Assembly: GCA_002435385.1 (NCBI GenBank)
Contig: DJMN01000009.1
Span: 1-8,651 of the forward strand
Direction: 5' to 3'
DNA from: Patescibacteria group bacterium UBA6489
Lineage (GTDB): Bacteria > Patescibacteriota > Gracilibacteria > BD1-5 > UBA6164
Length of the DNA: 8,651 nucleotides
How positions within the stretch are numbered: position 1 is the stretch's first letter; each line of letters starts with the position of its first letter. Positions 1 to 6,559 of the stretch are shown in pieces. The position numbers were made by a program, and so were the translations under genes. Below the pieces are notes generated by a model, which was not told the DNA's origin, searched no databases, and was given only the letters and a program-made list of their open reading frames with translations.

Positions 1-44
1 AAAGTTTTGTCGTGTACTTAGAAAGATTATACAAAGTTAAGGAT

Positions 45-77
45 AAAAAAAATAATTTTTCTTATGTTCATTATAAG
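45..77 (-). terminator. weak candidate terminator after the AlaX gene
   Basis: On the minus strand, 11 nt past the alaX stop, CTTAT pairs with ATAAG (61-65 with 73-77, 7-nt loop). An 8-T run (45-52) follows after a spacer of about eight bases. The stem is short and the T run is offset, so this is only a plausible terminator. Confidence 0.3.
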
Positions 78-87
78 GTTTATATTT

Positions 88-763
88 TTACAAAATTTTA
101 TAGCTAAACTTACTTCTTCACTTCTTAACTTTTATCTTTGTTACCTCTATTTTTCAGATTTCAGAAATATTTTTTACATGTGTTCATCAACATCCAATTC
201 ATTCATATCCTTCAAAAATAACTCTTCTTGATAATGAATTACTGTTATCAACTTCTATATTTAATTTTTTAGAAATCAAATTTTGTAGTTCAGTATTTAG
301 ATTTTTTAATATTTCTTCTTTATAACCTTCCAAAGTTCAATTACACTCAACATAACATCAATCAGGAAAATGAAAACCCTTTTCAGGATTAACTTCTTTT
401 AATCCAATGTTTTTAATAGCTGTACTTAATAAATGTCAAGCTGAATGATTTTTAGCATTTATTATTCTTTTTTCTTTATTTATAGAAGAAAAAACTTTTT
501 CTCACTTTTCTAGATTTCAAACCTGAAAGGTTCAATAATGATAGATTTTTTTCTTTATTTTCATCAAATTTAACCATTTCTACATTGAAAGTTCCTTCTT
601 CATTTACTATTATTCATATATCATTAGGTTGTCATCATCATTGAGGATAAAAAATAGTTTCGTTCAGTATTATATATTTTCAAAAATTATTTTCTCAAAT
701 TTCTGTTATCTCTGAAGTATTTTCAAAGATATAAGTATCTTCCATATATTTACAAATAGTCAT
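88..763 (-). CDS. alaX: AlaX-type alanyl-tRNA editing protein, apparent frameshift
   Basis: Proteins of this family hydrolyse mischarged Ser- (or Gly-) tRNA(Ala) in trans. With UGA=Gly, the first frame (763 to a TAA at 476) gives 95 aa. It contains the AlaRS/AlaX glycine-rich motif FYPQGGGQPNDIG near residue 38, whose GGG is three consecutive TGA codons. The second frame runs to the TAA at 88-90 and contains HSAGH and CGGTHV, the HxxxH and CxxxH metal site of the editing domain. The two frames join if one A is removed from the 7-A run (546-552 on the plus strand). This gives 224 aa with HSAGH at 106-110 and CGGTH at 191-195, the length of AlaX-M proteins. Alternatively, an in-frame ATG at 564 would give a 158-aa editing-domain-only protein, similar in size to AlaX-S. 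There is no Shine-Dalgarno at either start. The cause could be a sequencing error, slippage or real decay. The family call is strong; intactness is uncertain. Confidence 0.85.
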
Positions 764-782
764 AATTATAAAATTATCAAGT

Positions 783-796
783 AATGTTAACACATT
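783..796. promoter_or_regulatory. inverted repeat, possible operator
   Basis: AATGT and ACATT flank TAAC, giving a 14-bp inverted repeat just downstream of the predicted alaX start site. Its place between a regulator gene and the gene it diverges from fits an operator for the TrmB-like protein. No binding data are available and such repeats also arise by chance in AT-rich DNA. Confidence 0.3.
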
Positions 797-807
797 GAAT
801 GATGTAT

Positions 808-835
808 ATTATATTGACTAAATAGATACAAACAA
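808..835 (-). promoter_or_regulatory. candidate sigma70-type promoter for AlaX gene
   Basis: On the minus strand TTGTTT (835-830) and a perfect TATAAT (813-808) are separated by 16 nt. This predicts a transcription start near 801 and a leader of about 38 nt before the ATG at 763. The elements lie inside the same DNA as the divergent promoter for the regulator gene. The call rests on consensus match and position only. Confidence 0.5.
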
Positions 836-841
836 TATGAT
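814..841 (+). promoter_or_regulatory. candidate sigma70-type promoter for TrmB-like gene
   Basis: TTGACT (814-819) and TATGAT (836-841) are spaced by 16 nt, which predicts a start near 848 and a leader of about 24 nt before the ATG at 872. The -35 box abuts the -10 box of the oppositely directed alaX promoter. A second TATAAT at 842-847 would sit too far from this -35 box. Confidence 0.5.
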
Positions 842-871
842 TATAATACAAACTATCAATAATTATTGTCG

Positions 872-1603
872 ATGAAAGAATATTTTTTAAAACTTTGATT
901 TAACACAAAAGAGTATAAAGTATTTCTATATTTAACTGAATACTGAGTTTCTTCTTGCTCTGAAATATGAAAACATTTAGAGATTCCTAAATCAACTATA
1001 AACTTCATAGCGGATCATCTTTGGAAAAGGTGATTTATAAAAAAGTCTTTTAGGTGAAAAACTGGTTATTATGAAGTTGATATTGAGGCTTTTAAAAAAT
1101 TAATAAATAGCGAAATATTAGAAAAACAAAATATACTAAGAGAGATAATTCCTATACTTGAGGAAAAAAATAAAAACATAATTTCAAGACCTAAAATCAC
1201 TTTTATTGATTGACTAGATAATTGCAAAAAAGCTTATCTTGAACTTTTAAAAATAAAATGAAGTTTCTATGAGTTTTGATCTCATGAAGATTTAGAGGAT
1301 GCTTTTGGAAAAGATTTTATGGATAATTTTATAAGAAATAGAGCAAAAAATAATATTTTCTGTAATGCAATATCTACAAAATGAAAGTATGAAGAGATTT
1401 TAAAAATGAATTCAAAAACTGAATATAGGAACCTTTCTATTTTTCCTAAAAATTCTGGTAAAATTTATTCTAGCATTACAATGTATGAAAATAAGGTTTT
1501 GATATTAAATTTAAATAAAATCTTTTCTGGAGTTATTATTGAAAATAGAGAATTTTATGAAACCATGAAAACAATATTTAATATTTGTAAATCTAAAGAA
1601 TAG
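872..1603 (+). CDS. TrmB-family HTH transcriptional regulator
   Basis: Reading TGA as Gly (nine codons) gives 243 aa from an ATG to a TAG; a standard-code reading would show only the last 65 aa. Residues of about 8-65 form a winged helix-turn-helix typical of TrmB proteins: an opening LGFNTKEYKVFLYL, a recognition region around IPKSTINFIADHL, and a basic wing ending GYYEVD. A mixed helical middle follows. The C-terminal part (about 190-243: LSIFPKN, GKIYSSITMYENKVLI, FSGVIIENREFYETMKTIF) resembles the effector-side domain of the many TrmB-like regulators of candidate-phyla bacteria, from family knowledge. The ligand is unknown, and sugar sensing as in archaeal TrmB should not be assumed. It diverges from the alaX-like gene across a 108-bp promoter region, so autoregulation or control of alaX is possible. 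There is no Shine-Dalgarno before the ATG. Confidence 0.85.
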
Positions 1604-1630
1604 TTTGTTAAAGTTTAATAACTAAACAAA
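1604..1630. terminator. weak bidirectional hairpin between convergent genes
   Basis: The 31-bp gap between the convergent TrmB-like and ligA stops contains TTTGTT...AACAAA (1604-1609 with 1625-1630) enclosing AGTT-TAAT-AACT. It forms a 6+4-bp stem with a small internal loop. No long T run follows on either strand, so termination is inferred mainly from location. Confidence 0.35.
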
Positions 1631-1634
1631 TATT

Positions 1635-3758
1635 TTATATCATCTCCAAAAATTCATCTAAACCTAAAACTTCAACTCAAAGTTCATTAGCTTTTTTCAA
1701 TTTACTTCATGCTTTTTCTCAAGCTACTAAAAAATCTGTATTTTTACTTACACTTGAAACAAAATTTCATCATTTTTCTTCTAACATTTTTATAAGGTCT
1801 GGTCTTTTGTAATTTTCAAAACTTCAGGTTATACAAACTTTTTTTTCAAAAAACTTAGAATTATTTGATATATTTTTTTCTTTGTAATACTCAATATTTA
1901 ATAATTGTGTTAATTCATTTAATGCAATTTTATTATGTTCTGATTTAAAAAAATGTTCTACTGATTTTGCTATTTCTGGTCAAATATCTTTTAAGGATTC
2001 TATTTCTTCTAATGTTTTATTAAAATTTAATAAATCTTCTTTGTTCTGAAATAGTTTTGATAATTCTGAAGCTGTTTTTTTTCATACAGAGCTTATTTGT
2101 AAAGCAACTAATAAATCTTTTATATTTAGGTTTTTAGCTTTTTCTATTGAGGTTAATATATTGTTTACTGACTTTTCTTGAAATCATTCTAATTCTAATA
2201 TTTTATCTTTTTTCTCTTCTAGTCTAAATATATCTATTAAGTCTTTTATTATTCATTTTTCTAAAAATAGTTCTATTTGCCTCTTTCATAGTCAGTCTAT
2301 ATTTAAGGCTTCTTTTGAAACAGCAAAGATTAATTTTTCTTTAGTCTTTGCTCTACATTGGTGTTTGTATTCAAGTCAGTCGTTTGGACAGTAGTATCTA
2401 ACTTTTCATTCGTCTTTTTGAATTTTTGTTCAACAACTTGGGCAAAATTCTGGAACTTGTATCTTTTCTTCTGTTCAATTTCTCCCTTCTTTTATGACTG
2501 AAATAATTTTAGGAATAACTTCTCAGGCTCTTTTTATAAAAACTGTATCTCATATTCTTGCATCTAAATTTTCTACTTCTTCATAGTTGTGAAGAGTTGC
2601 TCTTTTTACTATAACTCAACCTATATTTATAGGTTCTAAATTAGCAACTGGAGTAATTGTTCAGGTTCTTCATATTTGATGGTCAACTGACAATATTTTT
2701 GTAGTTAATATTTCCGCTGGAAATTTGTATGCTATAGCATATCTTGGGTGATGTTGTGTATATCATATATCTTCCCAAAAGTTGATATTGTTAACTTTTA
2801 TAACAAGTCCATCTATTTCAAAATCTAGACTCTTTTTTAAATCTCAGAAAGTTTCTATTTTATTTATAACTTCTGATATATCATCACATATCTCAAAGTA
2901 ACTAGAAATATCAAATCAAAAATTTTCTAAGTCTTTTATAACATCATAATAATAATCTTTTTTTTCTTTTTCTTTGAATTCTTCAAAATTTGCTAAATCA
3001 TAAGCAAAGAACTTCAATTTTCTTTTTTTTGTTATTCTGTTATCTTTCATTCTAACACTTCATGATGCTGCATTTCTTGGATTTGAAAATACTTTTTCTC
3101 AATTTATTTTTGCTTGTTTATTTAATTCTTCAAAACTTGAAATTGGCATAACAACTTCTCACCTAATTTCTATATGTTCTTTATAACTTATAGTTTTAGG
3201 AATATTATCTATTTGCATAATATTTTGAGTAATATCTTCTCATTCTATTCAATTTCATCTTGTTATTCCTCTAACTAATGTTCACTTTTTATATATTAAT
3301 TCTATTCATAAACCATCAAATTTAAATTCTATGGTATATTGTTTCTTTTCTTTTTCAAATTGTTCTAAAAAAGCATAATTTTTTTCCATATGAGCATCAT
3401 CCCAAAACCATAAATTTGATTTTACTCTTTCATCAAAATCTTTTAAATCTTTTTCGTTATAAGTGTTATCTAAACTTGTCATAGGTCTAGAGTGCTTAAC
3501 TTTATTAAAACTTGATTCAATAAAATCCGCTCATACTCTACTAGTTACTAAATCTCATTTTAGTTTAGATCTAAATTTTCTTTCTAGATTTCTTAGCTTT
3601 TTGAACAAATCATCGTATTCTTTGTCACTAATTACTGGTGATTCTTGATTGTAGTACAAATCATTGTGAGATTTTACAATTTCTTGTAATTTTTCTACAT
3701 CTTCTAATGAAAAATCATCTTCTTTTTTTTCTAAGAATATTTTTGATATTTTTAACAT
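1635..3758 (-). CDS. ligA: NAD+-dependent DNA ligase LigA
   Basis: This enzyme seals DNA nicks in replication and repair using NAD+. Read with TGA=Gly, the frame is open for 707 aa (about 670 is usual) from ATG to TAA. Domain Ia is seen at the start (HNDLYYNQESPVISDKEYDDL, residues about 31-51). The adenylation motif KFDG has its catalytic Lys at 146 and is followed by GITRGNGIEGEDIT, where TGA supplies conserved glycines. EIDGLVIKVN lies at 314-323, and YAIAYKFPAE follows. Then come the OB fold, a zinc site (C439, C442, C457, C468), helix-hairpin-helix repeats (LEGFQEKSVNNI) and a C-terminal BRCT domain (about 635-707, ending LGLDEFLEMI). The last two zinc cysteines are further apart than the usual C-x5-C. 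There is no Shine-Dalgarno upstream. It converges on the TrmB-like gene and is followed upstream by a long non-coding stretch. Confidence 0.97.
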
Positions 3759-4213
3759 TTATGTAAGTTTTTATATATAATAATTTTGGAATAGATAATA
3801 ATGAAAAAACAAATAATACAAGTTTTACATAGTGTGTTTTTGTATCCTCTATAGTTTTAATCCCTCCCTCCTCATTCTTCGGAGTACTCCCTTTGGAAAA
3901 GGGAGAAATTTTAAGTTATTATAATATCTTGTTTAATTATTACTTTTTGAGTACAAAAACTCTATTTAATAGAAAGTTATATCACTTTTAAACAAATATT
4001 TAATACTGAAATAGTTTTTATCATTATTGTATACAATTTTGAAACAAACACACTAAAAACACTATCTAAAAAACACCTATTTTAGGTTAAAAATTGAATA
4101 TTTTCTTATAAAATCAGCCTTAAAAATTTATTTTTTTTATCCTTTAAAATAGCTAATATTTAAAATATTATATTTTTATTACAATATATATAATATGAGT
4201 CAATATTATATAA
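3759..4213. other. AT-rich non-coding region upstream of ligA
   Basis: This 455-bp stretch between the ligA start and the RNA promoter is very AT-rich and holds no credible protein gene in any frame when TGA is read as Gly. Its one striking element is the GC-rich palindrome at 3861-3905, listed separately. TTTTTGTA (about 3837-3844) recurs inverted as TACAAAAA near 3951-3958, within a small GAGT/ACTC hairpin. The ligA promoter must lie here, but I found no convincing -35/-10 pair. Confidence 0.5.
3861..3905. repeat. GC-rich palindromic element (REP/MITE-like?)
   Basis: A G+C-rich island stands out in AT-rich surroundings. CTCCCTTT (3887-3894) pairs with AAAGGGAG (3898-3905) across a 3-nt loop, and it overlaps a perfect GGAGTACTCC palindrome (3881-3890). 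Upstream TCCCTCCCTCC could compete for the same GGAG. No T tract follows, so a terminator is unlikely. The composition contrast suggests a dispersed palindromic repeat, but only one copy is visible here. Confidence 0.4.
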
Positions 4214-4242
4214 TTGAGTGATATAGTAATATAAGATATAAT
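4214..4242 (+). promoter_or_regulatory. sigma70-type promoter for the structured RNA
   Basis: TTGAGT (4214-4219), a 17-nt spacer and a perfect TATAAT (4237-4242) form the best-matched promoter in the window. The predicted start is near 4249, immediately before the closing helix of the proposed RNA. Confidence 0.55.
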
Positions 4243-4369
4243 ATATTTACAAGTTATTTATATGGCTTGTCGCTCTTTAAAAAGAATTTTACTTCTCCAG
4301 AATGGAACTTATACAACCTAATAAGATCTCCTAATAACAAAAAAACTTTTTCAACTTCTGGGTTGAAAC

Positions 4370-4387
4370 AAAAATAAAAACAAAAAG
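4370..4387 (+). repeat. 18-nt A-rich direct repeat, copy 1
   Basis: This A-rich 18-mer (A5-T-A5-C-A5-G) is repeated exactly at 4495-4512, 125 bp downstream. Both copies sit in single-stranded linkers between predicted stems of the candidate RNA. Low complexity makes the match less significant than its length suggests. Confidence 0.6.
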
Positions 4388-4494
4388 GTGATAAGTTATA
4401 CTTATTTTTGAGATAATTTTATATAAATTGTTTTAAAAATAAGTATAACGCAAAATTCACCACCAACTAAAAAAAAGTAACTTCTAAGTTACAT

Positions 4495-4512
4495 AAAAAT
4501 AAAAACAAAAAG
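4495..4512 (+). repeat. 18-nt A-rich direct repeat, copy 2
   Basis: Exact second copy of the A5-T-A5-C-A5-G sequence at 4370-4387. It lies between the GTAACTT hairpin and the TGGTGAAT strand of the enclosing stem. Confidence 0.6.
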
Positions 4513-4702
4513 AGAATGGTGAATCTGCTCTTCAAAAAAATTACCCAAGGGAAGTTTAATTCTAGAATAATCTAACAGTTCACAGAATCTTTAGTTTATT
4601 CATAGAAAAACAGAGGTTAGTTTTTCAAACGCTGATCTTTTCTCCCCTAGACAACTAAATTTTAAAAATGTCTAGGAAGTGGGACTAGACATATAAATAA
4701 AG

Positions 4703-4740
4703 CTGAGTCAATATTTACCCAAATATACTCAGTTTTTTTT
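4703..4740 (+). terminator. strong intrinsic terminator of the structured RNA
   Basis: CTGAGT (4703-4708) pairs with ACTCAG (4727-4732) and ATATTT (4711-4716) with AAATAT (4721-4726). They enclose an ACCC loop with a 2-nt bulge, and eight T residues (4733-4740) follow directly. This is a textbook rho-independent terminator on the plus strand. No plus-strand protein gene precedes it, so it must end a non-coding transcript. Confidence 0.8.
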
Positions 4741-4777
4741 GTTGTCTGAAAATCTTAAAACTAACAAAATACCGCAA

Positions 4778-4870
4778 TAAAAAATAATAATACACTCGGA
4801 GGATAAGATTTTTTTACAATTAATTTTTAGTATAAAATCTTATGACACCTCGCTTTATTATTATTTTTTA
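4778..4870. repeat. 93-bp imperfect palindrome
   Basis: A perfect 15-bp outer stem (4778-4792 with 4856-4870) and a perfect 10-bp inner stem (ATAAGATTTT 4803-4812 with AAAATCTTAT 4834-4843) flank a partly pairing middle where GAGG (4799-4802) meets CCTC (4848-4851). It lies 59 nt past the stop of the hydrolase gene. It may act as its 3' structure or terminator (minus strand ends in a T-rich tail), or be a MITE-like element. Confidence 0.6.
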
Positions 4871-4928
4871 CAGCTTATATCATTATTAAAAATTTTCTCT
4901 CTAGATAATATTACTCTTTTTTAGAAAT

Positions 4929-5618
4929 TTAAATAACTATACTACCTCAAAATTCCACAAATTTTCAGACTTCTCAAACTTTTTCTACAAATTCCTTTGG
5001 ATTAGCTTTTACCATAAGAAATGTATTATAGTGAATTGGAACTACTTTTTTAGGTTTTATAAAATCTTTTGCGGCAATTACAGCATCATCTATTCACATA
5101 GTGAAATTTCATCCTATTGGTAAAAATGCTAAATCTATACTATCGTAATCTCATAATAGTTTCATATCATAAGTAAGTCCTGTATCTCCTGCATGATATA
5201 TGTTTTTTCATTCAGCTCTTACTATAACTCAAGCTGGTATAGTTGTATATCAGCTTTTTAGGTTTCATACTCATCATCCATGAGTTGCTGAAGTTAGTTT
5301 TATTTTATATCCTCAAAAATCAAACTCTCATCCTATATGCATAGGATGTCTATTTTGTATTCATTTTTCTACTCAGAAGTAGTTTGATAGTTCAAATGTT
5401 GATATTAGTAAACAATTTGCTTTCTTACAGATTTCTTCTGTGTCTCAAACATGGTCAGAGTGTCAATGAGTTAAAACTACAGATAGTATTTTTTTATTTA
5501 GCATCTCTTCTAGATTTATTTTTATTGTAGGATTTCAGGTAATATATGGATCAATTAAAATACTTCCTGATTCTAACTCTATTTCAACAAATGAATGACT
5601 ATGGTATATTATTTTCAT
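4929..5618 (-). CDS. UPF0173-like metal-dependent hydrolase (metallo-beta-lactamase fold)
   Basis: With 19 TGA codons read as Gly, the frame gives 229 aa, the usual size of UPF0173 (YtkL-type) proteins. It starts MKIIYHSHSFVEIE. The metal-binding motif HGHSDH is at 51-56, with the Gly encoded by TGA. Further ligand candidates are H113 (ATHGG), D145 in HAGDTG, and H196 in VVPIHYNTF. These fit a dinuclear, probably zinc, hydrolase of the cytoplasm; no signal peptide is seen. The natural substrate of the family is not established. It is the third gene of a minus-strand series alaS-fic-hydrolase and starts 74 nt after the fic stop, so cotranscription with fic is possible. There is no Shine-Dalgarno before the ATG. 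Confidence 0.92.
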
Positions 5619-5692
5619 AAAATATTTTTAAAGAATATTTCAGTTGTCCCATATTTTTGGACAGTTTTCTTAGTTAGAATTTTAAAGCATTT

Positions 5693-6436
5693 TTAGCTTT
5701 CAACCATTCTTAAATAGTCTTCTAAATTAACATTTATAACATCTAGCATAAATATTTCAAAATTTTCTATACTATTAGCTGAATTTAAAGTTGATATATA
5801 TTCTTGTCTTCTGATTGGTGGTATTACTATCATAGGATATCATTTCTTCATAAGTATCATATTTAATAACACTCTAATAGTTCTCCCATTTCAATCTATA
5901 AATGGATGTATTTTTACAAATTTATAATGAAATTCTGAAGCTAATATACTTGGATGCAAATTATCTTCATTATAACTATACCAAACAACTAACTCATTCA
6001 TTAAGCTATCTAATTTATTTGCATCTGGAGGCAGTTTTTCATCTCAAGAAATATAACATTGTATTTTTCTATATTTTCAAGCATTTTCATCATCTATATT
6101 TCTCAAAACTAAATAATGGATTTTTTTGATAAGTTCTGTATCAAAGCTAATTTTTCAGTTTAAATATTCATATAAAAATTCTAAAATTCATTTATGGTTA
6201 GAGGCTTCATTTATCTCTCTCAGAGTTTTTCCTCATATAGTAATTCCATCTTCTAGTATTAATTTGGTTTCTCAAAGGGTTAATGTGTTTCATTCTATGG
6301 CATTTGAACTATAAGTAAACATTACTCATAGAGATTTTTTTAATTCGTTCAATTCCGTCTTTGAAAGAGGTCTTAGATTTTTTATCTTAGATAAATTATT
6401 ATCTATTTTTTCAAGTAATTGTTTTTTTGTATACAT
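5693..6436 (-). CDS. fic: Fic-domain protein, class II (N-terminal inhibitory motif)
   Basis: Fic proteins usually transfer AMP from ATP to a target protein Tyr, Ser or Thr. The 247-aa frame (ten TGA=Gly) ends in TAA. The catalytic motif HPFIDGNGRTIR begins at His177; the first Gly of DGNGR is a TGA codon. The N-terminal SNAIEG (44-49) matches the [S/T]xxxE[G/N] inhibitory helix with Glu48, so activity should be autoinhibited. NAGKYRKIQ, before the core, resembles the usual flap region. The protein is shorter than many class II Fic proteins and has no C-terminal winged helix. No antitoxin-like partner gene lies next to it, consistent with built-in inhibition. The target is unknown. It lies between alaS and the hydrolase on the same strand, with its own candidate promoter. 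Confidence 0.95.
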
Positions 6437-6438
6437 CA

Positions 6439-6479
6439 AAAAAAGTATAATAAACTAATTTAATTCATTATACTTTTTT
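6439..6479. promoter_or_regulatory. 13-bp palindrome at fic start, with embedded -10 boxes
   Basis: AAAAAAGTATAAT (6439-6451) pairs perfectly with its complement at 6467-6479 across a 15-nt loop. On the minus strand a T run follows and the fic ATG is only 3 nt beyond the stem. The arm contains TATAAT in both orientations; on the minus strand (6472-6467) it is 16 nt from a TTGCTC (6494-6489). The element could be a fic promoter or operator, a terminator of read-through from alaS, or both. Confidence 0.45.
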
Positions 6480-6505
6480 AGGAATTTAGAGCAAGAAGAT
6501 GTTTT

Positions 6506-6536
6506 AAAAAATTATTCTAAAGTATTTTTTATACTT
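6506..6536 (-). terminator. candidate alaS terminator
   Basis: On the minus strand, 24 nt past the alaS stop, AAGTAT and ATACTT (6531-6536 with 6520-6525) form a 6-bp stem with a 5-nt loop. A 6-T run (6511-6506) follows after a short gap. The stem is weak and AT-rich. Confidence 0.35.
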
Positions 6537-6559
6537 CCTAATTTATATTATTCTTTACT

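Larger units (their letters stand above)
4249..4740 (+). ncRNA. candidate structured non-coding RNA, unknown family
   Basis: A good promoter upstream and an intrinsic terminator at 4703-4740 delimit about 490 nt without a protein gene. TTATTTATAT (4254-4263) can pair with ATATAAATAA (4691-4700) to close the RNA. Inside are a 7-bp hairpin (4349-4355/4362-4368), a perfect 15-bp stem (4395-4409/4435-4449), a perfect 8-bp stem (4455-4462/4517-4524) enclosing a 7-bp hairpin (4477-4483/4486-4492), and a long-range 7-bp helix (4291-4297/4549-4555, one G-U). A pair of mutually exclusive 8-bp helices lies near the 3' end. A-rich linkers, one 18-nt linker being repeated, separate the stems. I looked for and did not find tmRNA (GGATTCGAC, LAA-type tag), RNase P (GAGGAAAGTCC) or SRP RNA signatures. 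Function unknown. Confidence 0.55.

Noticed and set aside
3..104. Plus-strand open frame of 33 codons entering from the left edge (ends KFYS, TAA at 102-104)
   Set aside because: Could be the end of a gene outside the window, but it is short, matches nothing known and overlaps the alaX 3' end; chance is a fair explanation.
4370..4512. CRISPR repeats
   Set aside because: Only two copies of a low-complexity 18-mer, 125 bp apart, with no cas genes in the window.
4249..4740. tmRNA or RNase P RNA
   Set aside because: No GGATTCGAC or T-arm-like 3' end and no tag ending in LAA; no GAGGAAAGTCC. A CACAGAA string near 4579 alone is not enough.
5902..6314. Two plus-strand open frames of 75 and 62 aa
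   Set aside because: Both are antisense to the Fic gene, which has the full catalytic and inhibitory motifs.
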